Part shown: piece by piece, positions 9,585-20,012 of the stretch
Position numbering within the stretch: position 1 is the first letter of the stretch
Layout: every line of letters starts with the position of its first letter
NCBI RefSeq assembly: GCF_006704125.1
Contig: NZ_VIGH01000008.1
Coordinates: forward strand, 186,001-250,000
Length of the DNA stretch: 64,000 nt
DNA from: Rhodococcus spelaei
GTDB lineage: Bacteria; Actinomycetota; Actinomycetes; Mycobacteriales; Mycobacteriaceae
Direction of reading: 5' to 3'
Notes under the pieces: model-generated
What the model was told of the DNA's origin: nothing
The model's database searches: none
The model's input: the letters and a program-made list of their open reading frames with translations, nothing else
Program-made: the position numbers and the translations under genes

Positions 9585-9738
9585 CGTCACCACTTTCGTC
9601 GAGAGTCGACATGCCGTAGATGTCCACCTTTGCACGACAACGGCTCTGACCATTCGTCTAATGCGATGTGTCTTGTCGTGTCCGACCTCCGTAGGATCAC
9701 TGCAACAACAAGTCCTGGAATTTTCTGAAAGGAAACCC

Positions 9739-11556
9739 GTGCTGCGCACCCATCTCGCCGGCTCGCTGCGAGCCGAGCACGCCGACCAGACCGTCACCCT
9801 CACCGGATGGGTGGCCCGGCGGCGCGATCACGGTGGGGTGATCTTCATCGATCTGCGCGACGCCTCGGGGGTCGCACAGGTGGTCTTCCGCGAGGGTGCG
9901 GCCGCCGAGCAGGCCCACCGCCTGCGCGCCGAGTACTGCGTCAAGGTCACCGGCACCGTCGAGGTCCGGCCCGAGGGCAACCAGAACTTCGAGATCCCCA
10001 CCGGCGCGATCGAGGTCAACGTCACCGCGCTCGAGGTGCTCAACGAGAGCGCGCCGCTCCCGTTCCAGCTCGACGACAACGCCGGTGAGGAAGCGCGGCT
10101 GAAGTACCGCTACCTCGACCTGCGCCGCGAGGGACCGGGGCACGCGATCCGGCTGCGCTCGAAGGTCAACGCCGCCGCCCGTGAGGTGCTCGCGCACCAC
10201 GAGTTCGTCGAGGTCGAGACCCCGACCCTGACCCGGTCCACCCCTGAGGGCGCCCGCGACTTCCTGGTCCCCGCCCGACTGCAGCCGGGCAGCTTCTACG
10301 CGCTGCCGCAGAGCCCGCAGCTGTTCAAGCAGCTGCTGATGGTGGGCGGCATCGAGCGCTACTACCAGATCGCGCGCTGCTACCGGGACGAGGACTTCCG
10401 CGCGGACCGCCAGCCCGAGTTCACCCAGCTCGACATCGAGATGAGCTTCGTCAACCAGGACGACGTCATCCTCCTCGCCGAGGAGATCCTGACCAACGTC
10501 TGGAAGCTGATCGGGCACGAGATCACCACGCCGATCGCGCGGATGACCTACGCCGAGGCGATGCGCCGCTACGGCTCCGACAAGCCCGACCTGCGGTTCG
10601 GCGTCGAGCTCGTGGAGTGCAAGGAGTTCTTCAAGGACACGACGTTCCGCGTCTTCCAGGCCGAGTACGTCGGCGCCGTGGTCATGCCCGGCGGGGCCGC
10701 GCAGCCGCGTCGCGAGCTCGACCGTTGGCAGGACTGGGCCAAGCAGCGCGGCGCGCCGGGCCTGGCCTACGTGCTCGTCGGCGAGGACGGCACGTTGACC
10801 GGTCCGGTGGCCAAGAACCTCACCGACACCGAGCGGGCGGGCCTCGCCGCGCACGTCGGTGCCAAGCCGGGCGACTGCATCTTCTTCGGCGCGGGCGCCA
10901 CCAAGTCGTCGCGCGCGCTGCTCGGTGCCGCGCGCGGCGAGATCGCGCGCAAGCAGGACCTCATCGACCCGAACGAGTGGGCGTTCGTGTGGGTCGTCGA
11001 CGCGCCGATGTTCGAGCCGACCGCCGACGCCACCGCGAGCGGCGACGTCGCCCTCGGCTACAGCGCCTGGACGGCCGTGCACCACGCGTTCACCTCGCCG
11101 AAGCCGGAGTCGATGGGCACCTTCGACACCGACCCGGGGGAGGCCCTGGCCTACGCCTACGACATCGTCTGCAACGGCAACGAGATCGGCGGCGGCTCGA
11201 TCCGTATCCACCGCAAGGACATTCAGGAACGTGTCTTCAAGGTGATGGGCATCTCGCACGAGGAGGCGGAGGAGAAGTTCGGCTTCCTGCTCGACGCCTT
11301 CGCCTTCGGCGCCCCGCCGCACGGCGGCATCGCGTTCGGCTGGGACCGGATCACCGCGCTGCTCGCCGGGATGGACTCCATCCGCGAGGTCATCGCCTTC
11401 CCGAAGTCCGGTGGTGGCGTCGACCCGTTGACCGACGCCCCGGCGCCGATCACCGCGCAGCAGCGCAAGGAGTCCGGCATCGACGCCAAGCCCGAACCCA
11501 AGGGTGACGGTCCGGCCGCGTCCGCTGGCGGTGCCGCGGACCCGTCCGCTTCCTGA
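9739..11556 (+). CDS. aspS: Aspartyl-tRNA synthetase
   Basis: A 605-residue class II synthetase that charges tRNA-Asp. Actinobacteria that use GatCAB usually have a non-discriminating form that also makes Asp-tRNA-Asn. The OB-fold anticodon domain comes first ([23 protein letters not shown]). Class II motif 1, motif 2 ([25 protein letters not shown]) and motif 3 ([27 protein letters not shown]) follow, with the bacterial GAD insertion domain between. The GTG start at 9739 has GAAAGGA just upstream and gives the normal N-terminus [11 protein letters not shown]. It is monocistronic, divergent from the zinc peptidase and followed by a strong hairpin. Confidence 0.97.
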   Translation: MLRTHLAGSLRAEHADQTVTLTGWVARRRDHGGVIFIDLRDASGVAQVVFREGAAAEQAHRLRAEYCVKVTGTVEVRPEGNQNFEIPTGAIEVNVTALEVLNESAPLPFQLDDNAGEEARLKYRYLDLRREGPGHAIRLRSKVNAAAREVLAHHEFVEVETPTLTRSTPEGARDFLVPARLQPGSFYALPQSPQLFKQLLMVGGIERYYQIARCYRDEDFRADRQPEFTQLDIEMSFVNQDDVILLAEEILTNVWKLIGHEITTPIARMTYAEAMRRYGSDKPDLRFGVELVECKEFFKDTTFRVFQAEYVGAVVMPGGAAQPRRELDRWQDWAKQRGAPGLAYVLVGEDGTLTGPVAKNLTDTERAGLAAHVGAKPGDCIFFGAGATKSSRALLGAARGEIARKQDLIDPNEWAFVWVVDAPMFEPTADATASGDVALGYSAWTAVHHAFTSPKPESMGTFDTDPGEALAYAYDIVCNGNEIGGGSIRIHRKDIQERVFKVMGISHEEAEEKFGFLLDAFAFGAPPHGGIAFGWDRITALLAGMDSIREVIAFPKSGGGVDPLTDAPAPITAQQRKESGIDAKPEPKGDGPAASAGGAADPSAS

Positions 11557-11560
11557 CGGC

Positions 11561-11595
11561 CGGCAGTCCCCGGGGGAGGCTCCCGGGGACTGCCG
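11561..11595 (+). terminator. Hairpin terminator after aspS
   Basis: A 14-bp perfect inverted repeat (CGGCAGTCCCCGGG) with a 7-base loop, GGAGGCT, begins 5 bases after the aspS stop codon. It has no U run. Confidence 0.85.
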
Positions 11596-11751
11596 CACCG
11601 TTGCTTCACGGCTTCGATCGTGACCGTGTCGAGACAAGGCGTACGAAGTGGTCTGTTTCGCCAGGTCGGCCCGAGAAACCCCGCGCGAGACCGTCGGAAG
11701 GTTCGACGAGGGTGCCCTGAAACCGTGCGTGACCGGGTAGGTTGGGTGGCG

Positions 11752-12960
11752 ATGACTGCACTGTTGGCCGACCCTGTTTCAGAGGTGGTTGCCGCAGCCG
11801 AACGGCTGCTCGAGCGACGGACCGGAGCCCCGGTCACCCTCGTCGATCCCGTCGATCTCGGGGGGAGCGGCCGAACCATCGTTCTCCGGGTGCGGTGCGC
11901 CGAGAACCCCTTCTCGCTGCCGCGGACGCTGGTGATCAAGCAAGTCCGGGAACTGTCCGAGACCGCCGAGGCGCGCAGCGTCGCGGTGTACCACGAGGAC
12001 ACCTTCTCCGGCGGCGACGGACGACTGGTCTCCGGCGAGGTCGCCGACGCCGCGTTCCTGCGCGAAGCGGTGTCGTACCAGTTCGCGACGGCGCTCGCCA
12101 CCGAGAACCGGCCGGGTCCGGCCCTGATCGCCTACGACCTGTCCGCCCGACTGCTGGTCCTCACCGACCTCGGCGACGCGATGCCGATCGCGGACCTGCT
12201 GGTGCGGGCCGACGAGTCCGCCGTGACCAATTCGTTGATGGCGCTGGCCCAGGCGATCGGGCGGATGCACGCCGCGACCGTCGGTCGCGAGGAGGATTTC
12301 ACCGCCCTCCTCCGGCGTACCGGGGTCGCCGAACAGGGCAACCTGGTCGCCGAGCAGGTTGCCTCGCGCATCCCGAACGTGCCGGCGATGCTCGAACGCG
12401 AACTCGGAGTCGTCGTGGACCCGGAGGTGATCGAGCTCGCCGGGCGGGCGGTGCGGCTGTTCGACGGCGGTCGGTACCGGGCGTTCAGCCCGTCGGACCT
12501 GTGCCCGGACAACATCATCGTCAACGACGAGGGCGTCCGGTTCCTGGACTACGAGTGGGGCGGGTTCCGTGACGCCACGCTCGACATCGCGTACGCCCTC
12601 ACCTCGTTCCCCGGCTGCCTGTGCAAGTTCGAGCTCACCGATGAGCGCTCGGCCGCCATGGTGGAAGCCTGGCAGGCCGAGGTCGTGGGAATGTGGCCGC
12701 AACTCGCGGACGACGACCTGCTCGCGACCAGGCTCGTCGAAGCGCAGTTGGCCTGGGTGTGGCTCTCGACCTACTGGTTCCTGCCCGAGGACCACGCCCG
12801 CATCGCCGCGGTCCGCGAGCACCAGCTGTCGGTGCCGCGGTCGAAGGCGTTGATCGGGCGGTGGAAGGCGCTGGCCAGGGCCGCCGCACGGGCGAACGCA
12901 ACCGCCGTCGTCGCGCACGCGAACGAGACGGCCGCAGCCCTCGAGAACCTCTGGCAGTAG
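11752..12960 (+). CDS. Phosphotransferase family protein (kinase-like fold)
   Basis: A 402-residue protein of the aminoglycoside-phosphotransferase/choline-kinase-like superfamily. The catalytic-loop equivalent is FSPSDLCPDNIIVNDEG (residues about 244-260), and the metal-binding loop VRFLDYEWGGFRD follows. The first motif deviates from the usual HxDxxxxN: His is replaced, but Asp and Asn are kept. A small-molecule kinase is likely and the substrate is unknown. The ATG at 11752 is chosen; a GTG two codons upstream is possible. The next gene begins 2 bases after its stop, so it is probably co-transcribed with the patatin gene. Confidence 0.75.
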   Translation: MTALLADPVSEVVAAAERLLERRTGAPVTLVDPVDLGGSGRTIVLRVRCAENPFSLPRTLVIKQVRELSETAEARSVAVYHEDTFSGGDGRLVSGEVADAAFLREAVSYQFATALATENRPGPALIAYDLSARLLVLTDLGDAMPIADLLVRADESAVTNSLMALAQAIGRMHAATVGREEDFTALLRRTGVAEQGNLVAEQVASRIPNVPAMLERELGVVVDPEVIELAGRAVRLFDGGRYRAFSPSDLCPDNIIVNDEGVRFLDYEWGGFRDATLDIAYALTSFPGCLCKFELTDERSAAMVEAWQAEVVGMWPQLADDDLLATRLVEAQLAWVWLSTYWFLPEDHARIAAVREHQLSVPRSKALIGRWKALARAAARANATAVVAHANETAAALENLWQ

Positions 12961-12962
12961 CC

Positions 12963-13847
12963 GTGGTGACCATCGCCGGCCGGCCGTCGGGTGCCTCGCC
13001 GCACAGGTCGGGTCGGGCGGTGGTGCTCGGAGCTGGTGGACCGGTGGGTGTCGCGTGGATGTCGGGCCTGGTCGCCGGGTTGCGGCGCGGGGGAGTCGAC
13101 CTCGCCGCGGCCGACCTGATCGTCGGGACCTCGGCGGGCGCGATGGTCGGCGCGGTACTGGCGAGCGGGCAGGACACCGAGCGGCTCGCCGAACCGACCC
13201 GGCCGACCCCCGGCGAACCGGAACTGCCGCCGGTCGATCCCGACCGACAGAACGCGGTCTTCGCCTTGCTGCGTGACGGCAGTCTGGAGCCGGCGGAGGC
13301 GCGTCGGCGTATCGGTGCCCTCGCCGCCGGGATGGACGGCTCCCACCAGGAGATTCACCTCGATCGGATGGCCGCACTCGTCGGTGCGCGGGACTGGCCG
13401 CCGACCGCTTTGAAGGTTGCGGCGGTCGACATCGAGACCGGGGAACGGGTCGTCTTCGACCGCGAGAGCGGCGTCGCGCTGCTGCCTGCGGTGGTCGCGA
13501 GCCGCGCGCTCCCCGGAATCTTCCCGCCGGTCACCATCGACGGCCGGCGCTACATGGACGGAGGCATGCACTCCGCGACGAACGCCGACCTCGCCGCCGG
13601 TGCGCGGCTGATCGTGCTTGTCGATCCGATGGCGTCGGTTCTGCCCCGCGACCAGGTCGTGCGTGAGCTCGCCGAGGCGGACGCGGACACCGTCGTCGCC
13701 ATCGCCCCCGACGAGGAATCGGCGGCGGCAATCGGTCCCGACCTGAGCGACCGCTCGGCCTGGGTGCCCGCCTACCGTGCCGGCGACCGTCAGGGCGAGG
13801 CGGCAGCGGAGAGCCTGCTCGGCAGTTGGGCGGGCGGTCAGCCCTAG
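12963..13847 (+). CDS. Patatin-like phospholipase family protein
   Basis: A 294-residue Ser-Asp dyad hydrolase. The oxyanion/glycine region is VVLGAGGPVGVAWMSGL, the nucleophile elbow is IVGTSAGAMVGA (Ser at about residue 56), and the catalytic Asp is in YMDGGMHSATNADLA. Patatins hydrolyse acyl esters of phospholipids or other lipids. There is no signal peptide, so it is probably cytosolic or membrane-associated. It starts at a GTG 2 bases after the phosphotransferase gene (a second GTG follows directly). Its stop codon overlaps that of the convergent phoD gene inside the four bases CTAG at 13844-13847. Confidence 0.82.
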   Translation: MVTIAGRPSGASPHRSGRAVVLGAGGPVGVAWMSGLVAGLRRGGVDLAAADLIVGTSAGAMVGAVLASGQDTERLAEPTRPTPGEPELPPVDPDRQNAVFALLRDGSLEPAEARRRIGALAAGMDGSHQEIHLDRMAALVGARDWPPTALKVAAVDIETGERVVFDRESGVALLPAVVASRALPGIFPPVTIDGRRYMDGGMHSATNADLAAGARLIVLVDPMASVLPRDQVVRELAEADADTVVAIAPDEESAAAIGPDLSDRSAWVPAYRAGDRQGEAAAESLLGSWAGGQP

Positions 13848-15595
13848 GTTCCCAGCGCGGACGGAGCGGGCACGAGACGCTGCGCCCGGTCCGCGACCCG
13901 GAAGCTCGCCGCGTGGCGAACGCCGCTGCGCGGATCGGTCGGGTCGGTGAGGTAGTACCAGTCCATCTGTGCGCCCGCAGGCGCGAGTTCGAAGACGCCG
14001 TAGCCGTGCGAGTCGAGTTCGACGTAACGCACGTGCCGGTTGACCGCCTTGAACGCCTCCTCGATCGCGACCGTCGCGGTGCGCGGCGGCACCTTCAGCA
14101 TGTCGTCGATGTTCGGCGAGGTCACCGACGGCACCACGAACTCCGCGCCGACGGTCGGGCCGGTCGGGTAGTTCGCCGCGTCTACCGGCAGGTCGCAGGC
14201 CCACGACGAATGGATGTCACCGGTGATGAACACCGTGTTGTCCACCCCGTGCCCCGCGATCGCGTCGAACAGGCGTCTGCGGTCGGCGGTGTAGCCGTCC
14301 CACTGGTCCGTGTTGTACGGGATTCCGCCCTGCGGCAGCCCGACCGTCTCGGTCAGCGCGGCGGTGCTGCGCGCGTCGAGAGGCGGGAACAGGCACGGCG
14401 CGATCATCACCGGGTTCCCGACCACCTTCCAGCGGGCGGGCGAGGACACGATTCCGTTTGTCAGCCAGTCCATCTGGGCCCGGCCGGTGATGGTCCGCTC
14501 CGGGGCGTCGACCCGGCGCCAGCCGGCGCCCGCGGTCGCCTGCTCGTCACGGTAGGTCCGCAAGTCGAGCATCGAGATCTCGGCGAGGGAACCGAACCGG
14601 AAGCGCCGGTACAGCGCGGCGTCGGAGCCGCTACTCGAAACGCGCACCGGCATCCACTCGAAGTACGCGCGTGCCGAGTTCGCCTTGCGCGCCGCCCAGT
14701 CGCCCTCGGTGGCGGGGGTGTGGTTCTCCGCGCCCGAGCGGTAGGAGTTGTCCGCGGACTCGTGGTCGTCCCAGGTCGCGATGAAGGGCACCCGCGCGTG
14801 CAGTGCCGTCAGGTCGGGGTCGGTCTTGTACTGCGCGTGTCGAATCCGGTAGTCGGCGAGGGAGACGATCTCGTGGGCCGGCTCGTGCAGTCGCACCGAG
14901 CCGTTGCGGCCGCCGTACTCGCCGCGGCCGTACTCGTAGATGTAGTCGCCGAGGTGGATGACGGCATCCAGGTCGTCGCGCAGTGCCAGGTGCCGGTACG
15001 CGCCGAAGTAGCCGGCTTCCCAGTTCGAGCACGACACCACGCCGAACCGCAGACGGTCGAGCTCGGCGTCCGTGGCGGGCGCGGTGCGGGTTCGTCCCGT
15101 CGGGGAGACCTGGCCCAGGGTGGTCGCGGTGAAGCGGTAGTGGTAGGTCGTCGCGGGCTCCAGGCCGGTGACGTCCACCTTGACGGTGTGGTCGGCATCG
15201 GCGGTCGCGGTGACGGTGCCACTGCGCATCACCGAGACGAACCCCGGGTCGGTCGACATCTCCCACCGCACCGGAACCCGCTCGCCCGCACCGGAACCCG
15301 GGGCCGCGGCGGTCGAGGGGGTGACCCTGGTCCAGATCACGACGCGGTCGGGCAGCGGATCCCCGGACGCGACCCCGTGGCCGAACGCGACGAGCGGTGC
15401 GGCCGCCGCCCGTCCGGTGACCGATGCGGCGAGGCCGGCCCCGGCCGCGATTACCGACCCCCGCAACAGTCCCCGCCTGCTCAGCCGGGGGTTCTCGCGG
15501 GAGGCGTCGGGCAGGTGAGATTCAGGCACCCCAGGATCAGACCCGGACCTGGACGCTCGCTCAATTCGAAACGAGGGTGTGCGCGCGGAGTTCAT
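13844..15595 (-). CDS. phoD: Tat-exported alkaline phosphatase D family protein
   Basis: A 583-residue PhoD-type phosphodiesterase/monoesterase. A twin-arginine signal (LSRRGLLRGSVIAAGAGLAASVTGRAAAA) precedes the N-terminal Fn3-like domain (FGHGVASGDPLPDRVVIWTRVTP). The metallophosphatase core follows: FGVVSCSNWEAGYFGAYRHLA, IHLGDYIYEYG, ATWDDHESADN and FITGDIHSSWACDLP. PhoD enzymes use Fe/Ca and scavenge phosphate outside the membrane. The start is uncertain: ATG at 15595, or a GTG at 15529 that gives a more usual 23-residue lead before the twin arginines. A pair of palindromes lies just upstream at 15636-15688, in the gap to rarA. Confidence 0.88.
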   Translation of the reverse strand: MNSARTPSFRIERASRSGSDPGVPESHLPDASRENPRLSRRGLLRGSVIAAGAGLAASVTGRAAAAPLVAFGHGVASGDPLPDRVVIWTRVTPSTAAAPGSGAGERVPVRWEMSTDPGFVSVMRSGTVTATADADHTVKVDVTGLEPATTYHYRFTATTLGQVSPTGRTRTAPATDAELDRLRFGVVSCSNWEAGYFGAYRHLALRDDLDAVIHLGDYIYEYGRGEYGGRNGSVRLHEPAHEIVSLADYRIRHAQYKTDPDLTALHARVPFIATWDDHESADNSYRSGAENHTPATEGDWAARKANSARAYFEWMPVRVSSSGSDAALYRRFRFGSLAEISMLDLRTYRDEQATAGAGWRRVDAPERTITGRAQMDWLTNGIVSSPARWKVVGNPVMIAPCLFPPLDARSTAALTETVGLPQGGIPYNTDQWDGYTADRRRLFDAIAGHGVDNTVFITGDIHSSWACDLPVDAANYPTGPTVGAEFVVPSVTSPNIDDMLKVPPRTATVAIEEAFKAVNRHVRYVELDSHGYGVFELAPAGAQMDWYYLTDPTDPRSGVRHAASFRVADRAQRLVPAPSALGT

Positions 15596-15635
15596 TCGAT
15601 GTTCGCCGCCGCGTCCGAGTCCGGCCACGCGTCCG

Positions 15636-15688
15636 GGTGTGAACGGACAGTTCAGGCTCGCCACGGACATGAACGGTCCGTTCACACC
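15636..15688. repeat. 53-bp double-palindrome element, copy A (phoD/rarA gap)
   Basis: Two 19-bp arms in inverted orientation flank a 15-base spacer, with one mismatch between them. Each arm contains a 15-bp palindrome of the form TGAACGG-N-CCGTTCA (the right one is perfect, the left has one change), with centres 30 bp apart. The same architecture recurs at 44924-44976. It lies between the divergent phoD and rarA starts and could be a pair of operators or a dispersed hairpin repeat. Confidence 0.8.
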
Positions 15689-15756
15689 AGGCGAGGGGCG
15701 GGAGGTTGGTTGCGGGGCGTACGCCGCGGTCGGGGGTCTTCAGTAACGTCGACGCC

Positions 15757-17151
15757 GTGAGTGACTGGCTGGGAGCGTCCGACGAACCGGACACGGGACT
15801 GTTCGCGTCGCCAGAATCCGACACCGAGCCGGGGCCGGCGAACGCGGCACTGCCGGCGGTCCGACCCGACGCCCCGCTCGCCGTCCGGATGCGACCGGCG
15901 ACCCTCGGCGAGGTGGTCGGGCAGGGACACCTGCTCGGCCCGGGCGCACCGCTGCGACGACTGGTCGAGGGGTCGGGTGCCGCGTCGGTGATGCTGTACG
16001 GCCCGCCCGGCACCGGCAAGACGACCCTGGCCTCACTGATCTCCCAGGCGACGGGCCGACGGTTCGAGGCGCTGTCCGCGCTGTCGGCCGGAGTCAAGGA
16101 CGTGCGGGCGGTCATCGACCTGGCCCGCCGCCGACTCACGGCAGGCGAACAGACCGTCCTCTTCATCGACGAGGTGCACCGCTTCTCGAAGACCCAGCAG
16201 GACGCCTTGCTCGCCGCGGTCGAGAACCGGATCGTGCTGCTCGTCGCCGCGACCACCGAGAACCCGTCGTTCTCGGTTGTCTCGCCGCTGCTGTCGCGGT
16301 CGCTGGTACTGCAGCTGCAGCCGTTGAGCGAGGCCGACATCCGGGAGCTGCTCGACCGGGCGGTGACCGATCGGCGCGGTCTCGGCGGCAGCGTGCGACT
16401 GACCGAGGAGGCGACCGCACACCTGGTGCGGCTCGCGGGTGGGGACGCGCGTCGGGCGCTGACCGCGCTCGAGGCCGCCGCGGGCACCGCACTCGACGCG
16501 GCGGCCACCGGCGAGCCCGCGGTCGTCGACCTCGAGACCGTCGAGTCCAGTGTCGACAAGGCCGCGGTCCGCTACGACCGCGACGGCGACCAGCACTACG
16601 ACGTGATCAGTGCGTTCATCAAGTCGATCCGCGGGTCCGACGTCGACGCGGCGTTGCACTACCTGGCCCGGATGATCGTCGCGGGCGAGGACCCGCGCTT
16701 CATCGCCCGGCGGCTGGTGGTGCATGCCAGCGAGGACATCGGGATGGCCGACCCGACCGCGCTGCAGACCGCGACCGCTGCGGCGCAGGCGGTCCAACTG
16801 ATCGGCATGCCCGAGGCACGACTGGCGCTGGCTCAGGCCACCATCCACCTGGCGACCGCGCCGAAGTCGGGCGCGGTGATCGCGGCGCTGGGCGCGGCGA
16901 TGGCGGACGTGACCGCGGGCAGGGCGGGACTGGTGCCGCCGCACCTGCGCGACGGTCACTACGCGGGGGCCGAGAAGCTGGGCAACGCGGTCGGCTACCG
17001 GTACCCGCACGACACCGCGGACGGCGTTCTCGCGCAGCAGTACCCGCCGGACGAGCTGGTCGGCGTCGACTACTACGAGCCGACCACCCACGGCGCCGAA
17101 CGCGAGATCGCCGCGCGGGTCGGCAAGTTGCGTCGGATCGTGAGGGGGTGA
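15757..17151 (+). CDS. rarA: Replication-associated recombination protein A (RarA/MgsA AAA+ ATPase)
   Basis: A 464-residue AAA+ protein of the RarA/WRNIP1 family that acts at stalled replication forks. Walker A is [12 protein letters not shown], Walker B is [19 protein letters not shown], sensor 1 is [10 protein letters not shown], and an arginine-finger region ([13 protein letters not shown]) follows. The C-terminal tetramerisation and MgsA domain contains [34 protein letters not shown] and [10 protein letters not shown]. The GTG at 15757 gives a low-complexity acidic N-terminus before the conserved [19 protein letters not shown]. No clear ribosome site is visible, so a leaderless or weakly initiated mRNA is possible. 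It ends at a long hairpin before alaS. Confidence 0.93.
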   Translation: MSDWLGASDEPDTGLFASPESDTEPGPANAALPAVRPDAPLAVRMRPATLGEVVGQGHLLGPGAPLRRLVEGSGAASVMLYGPPGTGKTTLASLISQATGRRFEALSALSAGVKDVRAVIDLARRRLTAGEQTVLFIDEVHRFSKTQQDALLAAVENRIVLLVAATTENPSFSVVSPLLSRSLVLQLQPLSEADIRELLDRAVTDRRGLGGSVRLTEEATAHLVRLAGGDARRALTALEAAAGTALDAAATGEPAVVDLETVESSVDKAAVRYDRDGDQHYDVISAFIKSIRGSDVDAALHYLARMIVAGEDPRFIARRLVVHASEDIGMADPTALQTATAAAQAVQLIGMPEARLALAQATIHLATAPKSGAVIAALGAAMADVTAGRAGLVPPHLRDGHYAGAEKLGNAVGYRYPHDTADGVLAQQYPPDELVGVDYYEPTTHGAEREIAARVGKLRRIVRG

Positions 17152-17162
17152 CGCGGCCGTCG

Positions 17163-17212
17163 GCTTTCGGCAGCTTCGGCCCCGTTTCCCGGGGCCGAGG
17201 CTTCCCGAAAGC
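17163..17212 (+). terminator. Extended hairpin between rarA and alaS
   Basis: An inner 8-bp stem (CGGCCCCG at 17177-17184 with 17190-17197, 5-base loop) is enclosed by an outer 8-bp stem (GCTTTCGG at 17163-17170 with 17205-17212). It starts 12 bases after the rarA stop, so a terminator is the simplest reading. An attenuator for alaS cannot be excluded, but no T-box features are seen. Confidence 0.65.
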
Positions 17213-17345
17213 GCTCCTGCGGCGCGGCCGCCCGGCCGCCGTCGGAAACCGACCCGACTGGACCGTTAAGCTGGACACTGGTCGATTCGCCGCGCCCGCG
17301 GCGTGATCGGCGGCCGAACACTGTCATACGCGAAGGGCAACTCAG

Positions 17346-20012
17346 GTGCAGACCCACGAGATCCGCAGGCGATTCCTCGACCACTTCGTCAAGGCGGGTC
17401 ACACCGAGGTGGCCAGCGCCTCCCTCATTCTCGACGACCCGAACCTGCTGTTCGTCAACGCGGGCATGGTGCAGTTCAAGCCGTACTTCCTGGGCCAGCA
17501 GACGCCGCCGTACGTCACCGCGACCAGTGTGCAGAAGTGCGTGCGCACGGGCGACATCGAGAACGTCGGCGTCACGACCCGGCACAACACCTTCTTCCAG
17601 ATGGCCGGCAACTTCTCCTTCGGCGACTACTTCAAGCGCGGTGCGATCAAGCACGCGTGGGCGCTGTTGACGAACAGCGTCGACGACGGCGGCTACGGCT
17701 TCGACCCCGAGCGACTGTGGGTGACCGTCTACCTCGACGACGACGAGGCCCGCGAGATCTGGAAGCAGGAAGCCGGCATCCCGGACGAGCGCATCCAGCG
17801 CCGCGGCATGGCCGACAACTACTGGTCCATGGGCATCCCCGGCCCGTGCGGCCCGTGCTCGGAGATCTACTACGACCGCGGCCCCGAGTACGGCGCCCCG
17901 GGCGGCCCGGAGGCCGACGAGGACCGCTACCTCGAGATCTGGAACCTCGTCTTCATGCAGAACGAGCGTGGCGACGGCATCGGTAAGGACAACTTCGAGA
18001 TCCTCGGCCCGCTGCCGAAGCAGAACATCGACACCGGCCTCGGTGTCGAGCGGGTCGCGTTCCTGCTGCAGAACGTCGACAACGTCTACGAGACCGACCT
18101 GGTGCGTCCCGTGATCACCAAGGCCGAGGAGCTGACCGGCGCCAGCTACGGCGTCGACAACGAGTCGGACGTCCGCTTCCGCGTCATCGCCGACCACGCC
18201 CGCACCGCGGTCATGTTGATCGCGGACGGCGTCAACCCCGGCAACGAGGGCCGGGGCTACGTGCTGCGCCGACTGCTGCGCCGCATCGTCCGCTCGGCGA
18301 AGCTGCTGGGAGCGGACCAGCCCAGCATGAGCGAGTTCGTCACCGTCGTGCGCGACACGATGGCCCCGTCGTACCCGGTCCTCGCGACGGACTTCGACCG
18401 CATTCTCGGTGTCGCGGTCGGCGAGGAGTCCGCGTTCCTGCGGACCCTGGCGTCCGGCTCGAAGATGTTCGAGGCAGAGGCCGACGACGTGAAGGCGGCG
18501 GGCAAGAAGGTTTTCGGTGGCAGCGAGGCGTTCGTCCTCCACGACACCTACGGCTTCCCGATCGACCTGACCCTCGAGATGGCGTCCGAGGCGGGCCTGA
18601 CCGTCGACGAGGACGGCTTCCGGTCGCTGATGGCCGAGCAGCGCAAGCGCGCCAAGGAGGATGCGCAGTCCCGCAAGCACGCGCACGCGGACCTGAGCAT
18701 CTACAAGGAGTTCGTCGACCGCGGCGAGACCGAGTTCACCGGCTTCGCCGAACTGACCACCGAGGCAACGGTTCTCGCGCTGATCTCCGGTGGCGTGCGG
18801 GTACCGACGGCGACCGCGGGGCAGGAGGTCGAGGTGATCCTCGACCGCACCCCGCTCTACGCGGAGGCCGGTGGGCAGATCGCCGACATCGGCACCATCA
18901 CCGGACCCGGTCTCAAGATCCGGGTTCGGGACGTGCAGAAGATCGCGAAGAAGGTGTGGGTGCACAAGGTCACCGTCGAGGAGGGGCAGATCACCGAGGG
19001 TGACGCGATCCTCGCGCAGGTCGACCCGTCCTGGCGGTCCGGCGCCACGCAGGGCCACTCCGGCACGCACATGGTGCACGCCGCGCTGCGGCAGGTGCTC
19101 GGCCCGAACACCACCCAGAAGGGCTCGCTGAACAAGCCCGGCTACCTGCGGTTCGACTTTGCCGCGCAGAACCAACTCTCGGCGCAGCAGCTCGCCGACA
19201 TCGAGGCCGTCGCCAACGAGGCGGTCGCCGCGAACCACACCGTCAACACGTTCGTCACCGACCTGGACAAGGCGAAGTCGATGGGCGCGATGGCGCTGTT
19301 CGGCGAGAACTACGGCGACGAGGTCCGGGTCGTCGAGATCGGCGGACGGTTCTCCATGGAGCTGTGCGGCGGCACTCACGTGCAGTCGTCGGCGCAGATC
19401 GGTCAGATCACGCTGCTCGGTGAGTCGTCCGTCGGCTCCGGAGCGCGCCGCGTCGAGGCGTTCGTCGGTCTCGACTCCTACCGGTACCTCGCCAAGGAAC
19501 GCGCGCTGCTCGCCGGCGTCGCGACCGCGCTGAAGGTGCCGTCCGAGGAGGTGCCCGGCCGCGTCGAGCAGCTTGTCGAGCGGCTCAAGGTCGCGGAGAA
19601 GGAACTCGAGCAGACCAAGGCAGCTGCGGTGCTCGCCGCCGCCGGATCCTTCGTGGACAAGGCCGAAAGGGTGGGCGGACTGCTGCTCGTCGCCGAGGCC
19701 GCGCCCGACGGCGTCGGCGGAGGAGACCTGCGCACCCTCGCCACCGACATCCGTGGCCGCTTCGGCACCGAGCCCGCCGTCGTCGTGTTGCTGGGCAACG
19801 CCGACGGCAAGGTGCCGTTCGTGGTCAGCGCCAACAAGGCGGCCCAGGAACTCGGCGTGAAGGCCGGCGACCTGGTCGCCGCGTTCGGACCGAGCATCGG
19901 CGGCCGTGGTGGCGGAAAGCCCGAGATGGCTCAGGGGTCGGGCTCCGACGCCGCCGGTATCCCGGCAGCGTTGTCGGCGGTGCGCGCCCGCGTCGCCGAG
20001 ATCGCCGGGTGA
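17346..20012 (+). CDS. alaS: Alanyl-tRNA synthetase
   Basis: An 888-residue class II synthetase charging tRNA-Ala and editing Ser/Gly mischarging. The aminoacylation domain starts at [16 protein letters not shown] and contains [38 protein letters not shown]. The editing domain has the zinc ligands in [17 protein letters not shown] and [18 protein letters not shown]-terminal DHHA1-like domain ends [19 protein letters not shown]. The GTG start at 17346 matches the family N-terminus MQTHEIR. It is first in the overlapping chain alaS-ruvX-mltG-aroE; ruvX begins inside its stop codon (GTGA). Confidence 0.97.
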   Translation: MQTHEIRRRFLDHFVKAGHTEVASASLILDDPNLLFVNAGMVQFKPYFLGQQTPPYVTATSVQKCVRTGDIENVGVTTRHNTFFQMAGNFSFGDYFKRGAIKHAWALLTNSVDDGGYGFDPERLWVTVYLDDDEAREIWKQEAGIPDERIQRRGMADNYWSMGIPGPCGPCSEIYYDRGPEYGAPGGPEADEDRYLEIWNLVFMQNERGDGIGKDNFEILGPLPKQNIDTGLGVERVAFLLQNVDNVYETDLVRPVITKAEELTGASYGVDNESDVRFRVIADHARTAVMLIADGVNPGNEGRGYVLRRLLRRIVRSAKLLGADQPSMSEFVTVVRDTMAPSYPVLATDFDRILGVAVGEESAFLRTLASGSKMFEAEADDVKAAGKKVFGGSEAFVLHDTYGFPIDLTLEMASEAGLTVDEDGFRSLMAEQRKRAKEDAQSRKHAHADLSIYKEFVDRGETEFTGFAELTTEATVLALISGGVRVPTATAGQEVEVILDRTPLYAEAGGQIADIGTITGPGLKIRVRDVQKIAKKVWVHKVTVEEGQITEGDAILAQVDPSWRSGATQGHSGTHMVHAALRQVLGPNTTQKGSLNKPGYLRFDFAAQNQLSAQQLADIEAVANEAVAANHTVNTFVTDLDKAKSMGAMALFGENYGDEVRVVEIGGRFSMELCGGTHVQSSAQIGQITLLGESSVGSGARRVEAFVGLDSYRYLAKERALLAGVATALKVPSEEVPGRVEQLVERLKVAEKELEQTKAAAVLAAAGSFVDKAERVGGLLLVAEAAPDGVGGGDLRTLATDIRGRFGTEPAVVVLLGNADGKVPFVVSANKAAQELGVKAGDLVAAFGPSIGGRGGGKPEMAQGSGSDAAGIPAALSAVRARVAEIAG

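Noticed and set aside
9697-11637. A 646-codon minus-strand open frame
   Set aside because: It is the antisense shadow of aspS, with low-complexity composition and no start signal.
15636-15688. phoD translation starting upstream within the palindromic element
   Set aside because: The frame is open there, but the resulting N-terminus would precede the Tat signal by about 70 residues and has no ribosome site; a later start is normal.
17152-17345. T-box leader for alaS
   Set aside because: There is a strong hairpin but no T-box sequence (UGGNACC) or specifier loop; actinobacterial T-boxes are mainly known on ileS.
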